Translations under genes and position numbers: made by a program
Notes under the pieces: generated by a model
Database searches by the model: none
What the model was told of the DNA's origin: nothing
The model's input: the letters and a program-made list of their open reading frames with translations, nothing else
Shown here: positions 55,038 to 62,512 of the stretch, piece after piece
Position numbering within the stretch: position 1 is the first letter of the stretch
How the letters are laid out: each line of letters begins with the position of its first letter
DNA from: Spirochaetales bacterium
Lineage (GTDB): Bacteria > Spirochaetota > Spirochaetia > SZUA-6
Direction of reading: 5' to 3'
Assembly: GCA_027021365.1 (NCBI GenBank)
Contig: JALUUM010000027.1
Location: 248,001-312,000, forward strand
DNA length: 64,000 nt

Positions 55038-56891
55038 ATGGCTTTCAGTATGCTTTTCATATTACCAGTCATCGGAATAGTCTTGAGTCTCATATTTGTA
55101 AAGGTAGATTTCTTGAAGAATCTTATAAACCTTACTATCTTTGGTGCGCTGGTCTACTTTAACATCCTTCTTCTGAATTCGGTTGGTGAGACTTTCAAGC
55201 TGCCCTTTGCATTTCTTGGGCAATCTCTCACTTTCAGGGTGACATACCTTGCTCTGTATTTCAGTCTCATGATAAACGGGATAAGTTTTCTTACAGCGAT
55301 CTTTTCATGGAGATTCATGCGTGAGCGTGAAAATAGTTCTCTCTACTATGTATGGTGGTTGACGAAGACCTTGGGCATGTTCGGAGTTATTTTTTCCGGT
55401 GATTTTCTTACCTTCTTCCTCTCATGGGAGCTTATGAGCTGGGGCACATACTTTGTGATGGTACAGAGGGGAGGAGCTGCGGCAAAAGCCTCATACAAGT
55501 ATCTTGTATATGCAATCTCCTCGGCAATGGTACTGTTGGCGGGAATCGTGATTCTATATGCAAGCTTCGGCACCTTCAGTTTTGCCGAGCTGAGTAAGGC
55601 TTACTCCAATATATCTACCGGTATGTTGATACTTACACTGGTTCTCTTTATCGGTTCTTTTTCCGTTGAGTCTGCCGTATTTCCGCTTCATTCCTGGCTT
55701 CCGGATGCCTACTCGGAAACATTCTCTCCCATGTCCAGCTACCTTTCAAGTATATCGACGAGGCTTGGCACCTATGGAATAATCCTCTTTCTCTTTGTCA
55801 TTGCAGGTGTCTCTGTAATCGATAGGCTTCAAATAATAGGTGCCATAAACTTCAGGTACGTAATAGGTGTCTTTGCGGTTCTTACGATAATCGTCCCGAC
55901 ATTTACCGCTGTATTTCAGGATGACGCAAAAAAACTGGTAATGTGGAGTGGTATCGGACAGGGTGGTTATGTTCTCCTAGGTATCGTATCGGGGAGTGCC
56001 CTCGGTATAGGAGGGGGAATGTTCCATATGATGAGTATGTTGACATTCGAAAGCGTGATCCTCTTGAGCATTGCAGCAGTGGAGTACAGGACAGGGACTA
56101 CCAATATGAACAAGCTTGGCGGTCTTATAAAGAAACAGCCGGTTGCATTCATAGGGCTCCTTGCAGGAATAATTGCACTTGCAGGTATACCGCCGATGAA
56201 CGGCTTCGTATCCAAGTGGTTCATCTACAGGTCTCTCATCTTGAGTGGCTATCCCTTTCTTGCAATAGGAGCAATGATAGGGACACTTGCAACGATACTT
56301 GCCGTTTACAAGCTTATACATAACATTTTCCTCGGCCAGCTAAGAGAGGAGTACAACGGGGTGAAAGAGGTGCCATTCGATATGCAGCTACCTATCTGGA
56401 TCCTTATTATTATTGTCTGGGGCTCAGCCGTTTTCCCGGGAATTACATTTTCACTGATTGCAAAGATACAGAGTTCCCTGGGGTTGACACCTGTTCCCTA
56501 TTCACTGAATGGAATAGCAACGAGTGCAGGGGATCTCGACATGCTTGTTGTATCAATCGTTTTTGTTGCGGGTCTGGTTGTTGCATACATGGTGTATCTC
56601 CTCGGTCACAGGCGAAAGCATGTAATTCAGTACGACAACTATGCCGCCGGGCATTTTCTTAACAAGGATATACCTTACAACTACAATGCTCACTTCTATG
56701 CAGGTATGGAACATATATTCGAACCATACAGGAAAAAGATAATAGCTCGAAGTGAAAAGTCGCTTGCCGCCCTCACAGGTACTATCGGGGACTATCTGCG
56801 GCACATCTATACGGGAAATGTGAGTACCTATGCATACTACATCGTGGCAGCCTTTGTCATTGGAGCTATAGTGCTTGGCGGGGTATTTTAA
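55038..56891 (+). CDS. MnhD/NuoL-like proton or sodium pumping subunit (second)
   Basis: 617 residues, about 14-16 membrane helices plus a C-terminal extension with a periplasm/cytoplasm loop and a last helix. Motifs FLSWELMSWGTYFVMV (TM5 Glu), HSWLPDAYSETFSPMSSYLS, DDAKKLVMWSGIGQGG. Likely corresponds to MbxH' (or the MbhH/NuoL class); paralogue of the preceding gene. Last gene of the operon. No clear terminator follows; the next gene has its own promoter. Confidence 0.93.
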   Translation: MAFSMLFILPVIGIVLSLIFVKVDFLKNLINLTIFGALVYFNILLLNSVGETFKLPFAFLGQSLTFRVTYLALYFSLMINGISFLTAIFSWRFMRERENSSLYYVWWLTKTLGMFGVIFSGDFLTFFLSWELMSWGTYFVMVQRGGAAAKASYKYLVYAISSAMVLLAGIVILYASFGTFSFAELSKAYSNISTGMLILTLVLFIGSFSVESAVFPLHSWLPDAYSETFSPMSSYLSSISTRLGTYGIILFLFVIAGVSVIDRLQIIGAINFRYVIGVFAVLTIIVPTFTAVFQDDAKKLVMWSGIGQGGYVLLGIVSGSALGIGGGMFHMMSMLTFESVILLSIAAVEYRTGTTNMNKLGGLIKKQPVAFIGLLAGIIALAGIPPMNGFVSKWFIYRSLILSGYPFLAIGAMIGTLATILAVYKLIHNIFLGQLREEYNGVKEVPFDMQLPIWILIIIVWGSAVFPGITFSLIAKIQSSLGLTPVPYSLNGIATSAGDLDMLVVSIVFVAGLVVAYMVYLLGHRRKHVIQYDNYAAGHFLNKDIPYNYNAHFYAGMEHIFEPYRKKIIARSEKSLAALTGTIGDYLRHIYTGNVSTYAYYIVAAFVIGAIVLGGVF

Positions 56892-56955
56892 GGCCAGGTT
56901 TTAACAAGACATATTCTTACAGTACTCTCACATACTCTCGCATAAAAAATCCTGC

Positions 56956-56983
56956 TTGCCATAGAGTGATTTTATGTTATCAT
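56956..56983 (+). promoter_or_regulatory. promoter of the MFS gene, start site at its ATG
   Basis: TTGCCA (56956-56961), 16-base spacer, TATCAT (56978-56983). The next ATG after it, at 56991, follows a 7-base GATTTTC stretch that has no SD, so the predicted transcription start falls on or next to the A of this ATG. The ATG at 56982 overlaps the -10 and cannot then be used. Confidence 0.65.
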
Positions 56984-56990
56984 GATTTTC

Positions 56991-58364
56991 ATGAAAACAG
57001 GTGAAAATGGTAAAACAAATGGCAGGCCGGAAGGAAAACTAAGCAGAAAGGTAAAGATAGGCTTCGGAATATGTGACCTCGGAGGAAACCTCTTCTTTAC
57101 GGTAATGGGTTTCTACCTCCTCTTCTTTTTGACCGACGTTGCAGGGCTTGCAGCCGGCCTTGCGGGAACGGCACTGATGATAGGAAAAATATGGGATGCT
57201 GTCACTGATCCTGCAGTGGGCTATCTTTCGGACAGAACTGCATCCAGGATGGGAAGGCGAAGACCCTACATGCTCTACGGCTCCATCTTCCTTTTCATCT
57301 TCATGGTAGTGATATTCTACAATCCCCACATAAAGAACCAGAGCCTGCTGTTCATCTGGGTGGCAATCGCCTATTGTCTTCTCAATACGGCATATACCCT
57401 GGTAAACATTCCATACGGGGCGCTTACCCCTGAGTTAACCCCGGATTTTCATGAAAGAACGGTTGTGAACGGGTACAGGATGAGCTTTGCCGTCATCGGT
57501 ACACTAATCGGAGCCGGTGTGGTTCTTCCCCTTACAAAACTCTTTCCAAACAGGGATGCCGGCTGGACCTTCATGGGCGGTGTCATGGGCGCGGTGATGC
57601 TGGCAACAGCACTGATAACATTTTACACGGTAAAGGAGTACGACAAGGGCAAACCGATAGAAAAAACCAATGTTATAAAGTCTTACAGGGAAGTACTAAA
57701 GCTAAAGCCCTTTCTTCTCGCCCTGGCACCCTGGTCGCTGCATATAGCCGGCATAACCGTGATTCAGGGTGCACTTCTCTACTACTTCAGGTACATATAC
57801 AAGGCGGAAAACTTCTTCCAGGTTGCTCTGTTGGTGCTTCTCTTGAGCAGCCTTGTTTTCATACCCGTTTGGGTGAAGATTTCGAAAAGAATTGGTAAAA
57901 AGTTCAGCTACAATATCGGTATGTTGATATTTGCCGCGGCAGTCATACTTTTCTTCTTTCTCGGGCATCGCCTTGGCGTCTATTTTGCGCTTGTTGTGAT
58001 GTTCGTGGCTGGTATCGGCTTCGCAACCCAGTATGTGATGCCCTATGCAATTGTTCCCGATATCGTTGAGTATGATTTCGTGAACAATGGCGTGAGGCGT
58101 GAAGGTGCCTTCTACGGCCTTTGGACCTTTTTCAGCAAGCTGGGGCAGTCATTTGCCCTTGCCCTAAACGGCTGGATATTGAGCCTCTTCGGATATGTGC
58201 CAAATACTGAGCAGAGCAGGCTCTCCATCCTTGGAATAAGAATCCTGAGCGGTCCGATTCCTGCTCTTTTCTTCCTGAGTGGTGTCGTTATTCTGTCGTT
58301 TTACCCGATTACCAGGGAGTACTACGATAAGATGCTGGAAAAGGCAGCACCTGCTGGTAGTTGA
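56991..58364 (+). CDS. GPH-family (MelB/LacS-like) sugar-cation symporter
   Basis: 457 residues from ATG 56991; the ORF reaches 56982, but that ATG overlaps the -10 box. Twelve predicted membrane helices of the glycoside-pentoside-hexuronide:cation symporter family: GICDLGGNLFFTVMGFYLL with the cation-site Asp, KIWDAVTDPAVGYLSDRT, RMGRRRPYMLYG, and the GIGFATQYVMPYAIVPD half. Imports sugars or glycosides with H+ or Na+. The Na+ option fits an Mrp-type sodium cycle, though that is inference. Stop codon lies in the terminator hairpin; convergent with the next gene. Confidence 0.92.
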   Translation: MKTGENGKTNGRPEGKLSRKVKIGFGICDLGGNLFFTVMGFYLLFFLTDVAGLAAGLAGTALMIGKIWDAVTDPAVGYLSDRTASRMGRRRPYMLYGSIFLFIFMVVIFYNPHIKNQSLLFIWVAIAYCLLNTAYTLVNIPYGALTPELTPDFHERTVVNGYRMSFAVIGTLIGAGVVLPLTKLFPNRDAGWTFMGGVMGAVMLATALITFYTVKEYDKGKPIEKTNVIKSYREVLKLKPFLLALAPWSLHIAGITVIQGALLYYFRYIYKAENFFQVALLVLLLSSLVFIPVWVKISKRIGKKFSYNIGMLIFAAAVILFFFLGHRLGVYFALVVMFVAGIGFATQYVMPYAIVPDIVEYDFVNNGVRREGAFYGLWTFFSKLGQSFALALNGWILSLFGYVPNTEQSRLSILGIRILSGPIPALFFLSGVVILSFYPITREYYDKMLEKAAPAGS

Positions 58365-58380
58365 TGCATCAACCTTTTTT
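58360..58380 (+). terminator. terminator of the MFS gene
   Basis: Perfect 14-base palindrome GTTGATGCATCAAC (58360-58373), folding as a 5-bp stem with a TGCA loop, followed by CTTTTTT (58374-58380). It contains the stop codons of both convergent genes. The T-run fits the plus direction only. Confidence 0.6.
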
Positions 58381-59130
58381 GTGTGTTTTTAGCTTTTTTT
58401 CAATAAAGTAGGCGTCTCTTATTTTCATACCGGCCAGTGAGGTTATGACCGTATTATCCGGGATATATTTGTCCTGCCTTATGAATGAATTAAGACCTAT
58501 TGTGCATTTTTCTCCTATCACGACTCCCGGAGAAATATAACAGTGTGCACCAATTAAAGTATCGTTGCCGATTTTTACCGGTTTCAATATGAGCTTGTTG
58601 TTTTCAAACAAATGGCATGATATATCGGTACCACCGCCTATTATGACGTTATTTCCGATTTCAAGGAGGTACGCATCATTCAACACCCATGTATTGAGCT
58701 TGACATTCTTTCCCATTTTGCATCCTACTATTCTGAAGAAGAGATTTGTAAAGAAGGTCATTGGAACCATGGGAAGTATCAATCTGGTTGCGAGTGTGTA
58801 AATGCCTGAATAAACGAGCCACCTTAGGGTAACGATAGAAACAGCCTCATAACGTCCGGGTTTCATGCCGAGTGACAGAAGACGTATCAGGCTACTCATG
58901 ACAATGATTCCTGCAATGAAGAACAGGTAGAGAGAGAACCCCATGGATATTGAAAACAGGAATATGTTAGATAAAGTATTTAATGGAGTTAATATCCTTG
59001 ATGCTGTAAGTATCAGATAAAAAGAGGGTAACAGGCTGATACCTATTACCCCTCCGTAGAAAACATAGACAATTACTGTTAAAATCAACTGTACGAGAAA
59101 AGAATTCGATAGTCTCTCAATGACTTTCAT
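58369..59130 (-). CDS. membrane-anchored hexapeptide-repeat acyltransferase
   Basis: 253 residues. Four hydrophobic segments in the first 130 residues, then a left-handed beta-helix region (about 150-240) with hexapeptide units such as IGNNVIIGGGTD, IGNDTLIGAHCYISPG and IGEKCTIGLNSF. The His in GAHCYIS could be catalytic. Such enzymes transfer acetyl or acyl groups to sugars or lipids of the envelope; the C-terminal end of Pls-type proteins is similar. Substrate unknown. No SD; promoter overlaps the start region. Confidence 0.8.
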   Translation of the reverse strand: MKVIERLSNSFLVQLILTVIVYVFYGGVIGISLLPSFYLILTASRILTPLNTLSNIFLFSISMGFSLYLFFIAGIIVMSSLIRLLSLGMKPGRYEAVSIVTLRWLVYSGIYTLATRLILPMVPMTFFTNLFFRIVGCKMGKNVKLNTWVLNDAYLLEIGNNVIIGGGTDISCHLFENNKLILKPVKIGNDTLIGAHCYISPGVVIGEKCTIGLNSFIRQDKYIPDNTVITSLAGMKIRDAYFIEKKLKTHKKG

Positions 59131-59138
59131 TAAATAAA

Positions 59139-59168
59139 AGTATACAGGAGAATATCAATTCCTTTCAA
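59139..59168 (-). promoter_or_regulatory. promoter of the acyltransferase gene, near-leaderless
   Basis: Minus strand TTGAAA (59168-59163), 18-base spacer, TATACT (59144-59139). The start codon is 59130, 8 bases after the -10, with only TTTATTTA between, so no SD and a leader of 0-2 bases. Confidence 0.65.
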
Positions 59169-59173
59169 TCGAT

Positions 59174-59461
59174 TTAGTATTCCTGATATCTTCTTCTGTT
59201 ATTGTTGTAAGATTCCCTGCTTCTGGCTTCTGCTACCTTGAGCTCTCGCCCGTCCAGTTCCTTTCCGTTTATGCCATCAATAGCCTTCTTTGCTTCTTCG
59301 TCAGTTTCCATCTCTACGAATGCAAAGCCTCTGAAGCGCCCGGTATACCTGTCAGTTATCATATTGATACCTGTTACGTCACCGTAACCGCTGAAAAGAT
59401 CACGAAGTGAATCTTCCGTCGTGTTGTAGTTCATGTTCCCTACATAGATTTTCTTGCTCAT
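59174..59461 (-). CDS. RRM-type RNA-binding protein
   Basis: 95 residues: one RNA recognition motif with RNP2 KIYVGNMNY and RNP1 RGFAFVEME, then a short Arg/Tyr/Asn tail (SRESYNNNRRRYQEY). Small bacterial RRM proteins of this type occur in cyanobacteria and spirochaetes, often cold-induced, and bind RNA generally. Strong SD AGGAGG before the ATG. The 224-base gap upstream (59462-59685) holds its probable leader, including a GTTCC-GGAAC hairpin at about 59490-59510, but no convincing promoter. Confidence 0.93.
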   Translation of the reverse strand: MSKKIYVGNMNYNTTEDSLRDLFSGYGDVTGINMITDRYTGRFRGFAFVEMETDEEAKKAIDGINGKELDGRELKVAEARSRESYNNNRRRYQEY

Positions 59462-59685
59462 TAGAAAAAATCCTCCTGAAAATATTGCTGTTCCTCCTTT
59501 TAAAGGAACGGTTTTAGGGATATAGAATAAATTACAAGAAAGAGCTGGTTTCTTCTAATATCAATTCTGTGAGGATTTCTTAGGAATCACGGCAAAATTG
59601 ATCTTTAGGCAGGCCTTATCTAACATTCTCGAACTCGGTCTATATCCAGAAGCAAGTTAACATCTATTTACGTTAAAGTCAATAG

Positions 59686-60651
59686 TTATTCTTTTTTTTT
59701 CAATTTCAGGCCATGTGTTTTGGCAAATTCCATTATTATTTCAGTTGCTCTTTTCAAGGGTTTGAATCCGAGCCTCTTAAAGGTTGCTTCTCCGTCTATC
59801 AGCACGGGAAATCGAAGTAATTCCAGTTGAAAGCTGTTTGTTACTACAAGCTTTATCCTTGTTGCAAGCATTGCAAGTGCCTTTAGGAGTCTGAAGGGGA
59901 GGTAGATATATTTCTTGCCCAGTAATTGGTACAGTTCTTTCATTGTTATGACATCCCTCCCCGCAGCGTGATATATCCCTGAGGAGCCTTTTTTCATCGC
60001 CAGGTAGCATAATTTTGCAACTTCATTCTCGTGTATCACCTGAAAGGCTCCTTTCCCGCCTATCGGCAGAGCGGCAAATGGCTGCCTCATTGCAGAAACG
60101 GTGAGATTGGACTTCAGATTCGGGCCAAATACTCCTGAAAATCTTACTATCATTACCCTCATCTCGGGATGCTTGGCCATATATTTCTGGCAGATTCCCT
60201 CTACTATTGTTTTGTGAAGGCCGTACTTGTCACCTTCATTGGGCTTTGGGATATCCTCTTCGTGATGAACCCTGGAGTGCTTCTCCCATGCACCGAAAAC
60301 TGAAATACTCGAAGCAACAGTTACGCTTCTTGCTCCGGAATATACGGCTGCCCTTAGGAGGTTTTCGGTGCCGTTGACGTTTATATCGTACATCAGTTCT
60401 TCATCAGAAATATTTTCCAGGATGAATGCAAAATGGAAAATGTCTGTTATGCCATTGGATTTCAAGATATTTTCCAGCTTCTCCGACCTGATATCGCTCC
60501 GGATGTACCTGTATTTTTCGGCCGGCTTGGATTTTTTCTGGATATCGATACCAAGTACCAGCTCTACATCCTCTCTTGCAAGGAGAAAATCTCTCAATAC
60601 AGAACCAACATAACCGTTTACCCCGGTTATTGCTACTCTGTGTCTTTCCAT
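59686..60651 (-). CDS. NAD-dependent epimerase/dehydratase family protein
   Basis: 321 residues. Extended short-chain dehydrogenase fold: nucleotide-binding GVNGYVGSVLRDFL (about 9-22), the ASSIS serine, and the catalytic Tyr-Lys pair in KYGLHKTIVEG. Close to UDP-hexose 4-epimerases and similar sugar-nucleotide enzymes, but the family is broad and the substrate is open. Starts 19 bases inside the TetR-gene end, so the two are an operon and the epimerase is probably under TetR control. Confidence 0.88.
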   Translation of the reverse strand: MERHRVAITGVNGYVGSVLRDFLLAREDVELVLGIDIQKKSKPAEKYRYIRSDIRSEKLENILKSNGITDIFHFAFILENISDEELMYDINVNGTENLLRAAVYSGARSVTVASSISVFGAWEKHSRVHHEEDIPKPNEGDKYGLHKTIVEGICQKYMAKHPEMRVMIVRFSGVFGPNLKSNLTVSAMRQPFAALPIGGKGAFQVIHENEVAKLCYLAMKKGSSGIYHAAGRDVITMKELYQLLGKKYIYLPFRLLKALAMLATRIKLVVTNSFQLELLRFPVLIDGEATFKRLGFKPLKRATEIIMEFAKTHGLKLKKKE

Positions 60652-61235
60652 ATGTCTACCCCCAATGACTGTGATATTGTAACTTTCAGAAATGAAATGA
60701 TACTTTCATAGTTCAAGCCTATTTTTTTGCTCCGTGAAAGCTTGACAGAATTCAATATACCAAGAAAGAAAACGACGATTGCTGTTCTCATATAGCTTCT
60801 GGATACGGAATCCTCTTGTTTGGTTCTCTTCATGATTTCATGTATAGTGGAATGTATAATATCCGTAATCTTGTCTATCTTGTCTTCCAGGCCGGTGAAG
60901 GTTACCCCCTCGGTGAGGAGGATGTTTATAAGATCCACATCACTGATTAGCTGTGGTATGACCTGATCGACTATCAACCTCAACCTGACCAGAGGATCCC
61001 CCTGTCTCTGCACGATATTTTTAAGTCCGGAATAGAACTCGTTCCACCCTATTTCCACTATCGTTTCTATGATATCCTCTTTGTTTCTGAAATACGTGTA
61101 GATGGTACCCACAGGCAAACCCGTAGCATTCACTATATCTGAGATAGAGGTATTATGGAAACCGTTCTTTGAGATCAATCTTTTTGAGGTATTCATTATA
61201 AGTGTTCTTTTTTCTTCATCTTTGAGTCTTGGCAT
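60633..61235 (-). CDS. TetR family transcriptional regulator
   Basis: 200 residues. N-terminal TetR HTH with NTSISDIVNATGLPVGTIYT and YFRNKEDIIETIV; the C-terminal ligand domain is helical. A palindromic site lies over its own transcription start, suggesting autoregulation. SD AAAGGAAAGG. It overlaps and probably controls the downstream epimerase; the ligand is unknown, but fatty-acyl or sugar-nucleotide compounds are common for this class. Confidence 0.93.
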   Translation of the reverse strand: MPRLKDEEKRTLIMNTSKRLISKNGFHNTSISDIVNATGLPVGTIYTYFRNKEDIIETIVEIGWNEFYSGLKNIVQRQGDPLVRLRLIVDQVIPQLISDVDLINILLTEGVTFTGLEDKIDKITDIIHSTIHEIMKRTKQEDSVSRSYMRTAIVVFFLGILNSVKLSRSKKIGLNYESIISFLKVTISQSLGVDIWKDTE

Positions 61236-61250
61236 AGAACCTTTCCTTTT

Positions 61251-61266
61251 GAACGAGCGCTCATTC
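61251..61266 (-). promoter_or_regulatory. probable TetR operator
   Basis: GAACGAGCGCTCATTC, a 16-base palindrome with 14 of 16 bases symmetric around GAGCGCTC. It lies just downstream of the -10 of the TetR gene, at about +1 to +16, and upstream of its SD, the classic place for a self-repressor site. It is also within 150 bases of the divergent Gfo/Idh gene. Confidence 0.75.
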
Positions 61267-61274
61267 TTTTATTT

Positions 61275-61303
61275 AGTATAATGCATCTGTAAGAAGATAT
61301 CAA
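61275..61303 (-). promoter_or_regulatory. promoter of the TetR-epimerase operon
   Basis: Minus strand TTGATA (61303-61298), 17-base spacer, TATACT (61280-61275). Predicted start about 61268 gives a leader of about 33 bases with the operator and SD. Confidence 0.8.
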
Positions 61304-61386
61304 CAGTTTAACGGCCAAATTTTCTTGAAAAGCTTTTCATTTGCGTATATCCTTTGAAAATTGAAATTTGTTGTAGGAGATTAGAA

Positions 61387-62373
61387 ATGAAACCTGTAAA
61401 GTGGGGTATCCTTGGAGTTTCAGGACATTTCAAGAAGAGGGTGCTTCTGCCCATGAAAAAGTCAGCATCGGTTGAGCTTTACGGAATAGCCTCGAGGGAC
61501 GGGAAAAAGGCAGCGGAAGCAGCAGCTAGCTATTCCATACCAAAGTACTACTCCGGTTATGAGGATTTGCTGGAAGATCCGGATATAGAGGCGGTATATA
61601 TTCCGCTACCGAACAATCTCCATGTTGAATGGGTAAAAAAGGCTGCAGACAGGGGCAAGCATATCCTATGTGAAAAGCCTCTGGCACTTACGGCAGGGGA
61701 TGCCGAAGAGCTCGTTGAATATACGGAAAAGAAAAAAGTTTTCCTTATGGAAGCTTTCATGTACAAATTTCATCCCCAGTGGATGAGGGCCAGGGAATTG
61801 GCAACGGTAGGAGAAATCGGAAGCGTAAGGGCTATTCAGACCTTTTTCAGCTATAACAATCCAGACCCGAATAATATTAGGAATAAACTGGAACTTGGGG
61901 GTGGAGCTATATACGATATTGGTTGTTACGCCGTTTCCACTGCGAGATTCATCTTCGGCAGGGAACCTGAAAAAGTGGTGAGCCTTATCGAAAGAGACAG
62001 GATCTTTAGAACGGATTCCCTCGTGTCGGGGATCCTCGATTTTAATGGTGCACATGCGGTATTCACCGTGGGAACACTCACCTTCCGTGAGCAGAAGGTA
62101 TATATCCATGGTTCAACCGGGAGAATAACGGTCAATCTTCCCTTCAATGCGTATCCCGATGTACCACTAAGTTTGACCATTGCAACTTCTGTCGGACAGA
62201 GGGATGTATTCTCGGGACCCGCAGATCAGTATGGCCTTGAATTCGAAGCCTTCTCACGTTCTGTAAGGGAAAATATACCGGTTCCCTATCCTCCCATCGA
62301 TGCGGTAAACAATCTGAAGGTAATGGATGCTCTTTTTGGCTCGGAGAAATCGGGGAACTGGGAAAAAATTTAA
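61387..62373 (+). CDS. Gfo/Idh/MocA family oxidoreductase
   Basis: 328 residues from ATG 61387 (MKPVKWGILGVSGHF; SD TAGGAG); the frame runs 11 codons further upstream without SD. N-terminal Rossmann NAD(P) domain with GILGVSG, the conserved CEKPLALT motif, and the C-terminal domain with GGGAIYDIGCYAVSTARFI that holds the catalytic His/Asp region. Acts on sugars or inositols; substrate not predictable. Stop overlaps the end of the DUF427 remnant on the other strand. Confidence 0.92.
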   Translation: MKPVKWGILGVSGHFKKRVLLPMKKSASVELYGIASRDGKKAAEAAASYSIPKYYSGYEDLLEDPDIEAVYIPLPNNLHVEWVKKAADRGKHILCEKPLALTAGDAEELVEYTEKKKVFLMEAFMYKFHPQWMRARELATVGEIGSVRAIQTFFSYNNPDPNNIRNKLELGGGAIYDIGCYAVSTARFIFGREPEKVVSLIERDRIFRTDSLVSGILDFNGAHAVFTVGTLTFREQKVYIHGSTGRITVNLPFNAYPDVPLSLTIATSVGQRDVFSGPADQYGLEFEAFSRSVRENIPVPYPPIDAVNNLKVMDALFGSEKSGNWEKI

Positions 62374-62477
62374 TCTATTATCTCGACTTCTCTCCAGAAG
62401 GCTATGTGATCCATTATTTTAATAGCCTTTTCCTTGGAACGAGGATAGTACCATGCGGTATCAGAATAAAGTTTCCT
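62370..62477 (-). pseudogene. C-terminal fragment of a DUF427-family gene
   Basis: On the minus strand, a frame reads RKLYSDTAWYYPRSKEKAIK then continues IMDHIAFWREVEIID and stops at 62372-62370. DAAWYYPDPK...IKDYVAFWKGVEVE is the conserved C-terminal signature of the small DUF427 proteins (about 90 residues). There is no start and a stop lies shortly upstream (TAA at about 62493-62495), so the N-terminal about 55 residues are missing, replaced by the promoter and start of the cyclase gene. A decayed gene is the best reading. It is too short to be an ordinary ORF call. Confidence 0.7.
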
Positions 62478-62505
62478 TGACAAAGTGATTTCTTACTCAA
62501 ATAAT
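62477..62505 (+). promoter_or_regulatory. promoter of the adenylate cyclase gene, start site at its ATG
   Basis: Perfect TTGACA (62477-62482), 17-base spacer, AATAAT (62500-62505). The ATG at 62513 comes 7 bases after the -10 and only TGGTTTC lies between, with no SD. The message should begin at or next to the ATG. Confidence 0.75.
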
Positions 62506-62512
62506 TGGTTTC

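Noticed and set aside
59559..59660. Plus-strand stop-bounded frame reading FLGITAKLIF and RQALSNILELGLYPEAS
   Set aside because: It has no start codon or SD and I could not tie it to any family, so it is not called as a gene or remnant.
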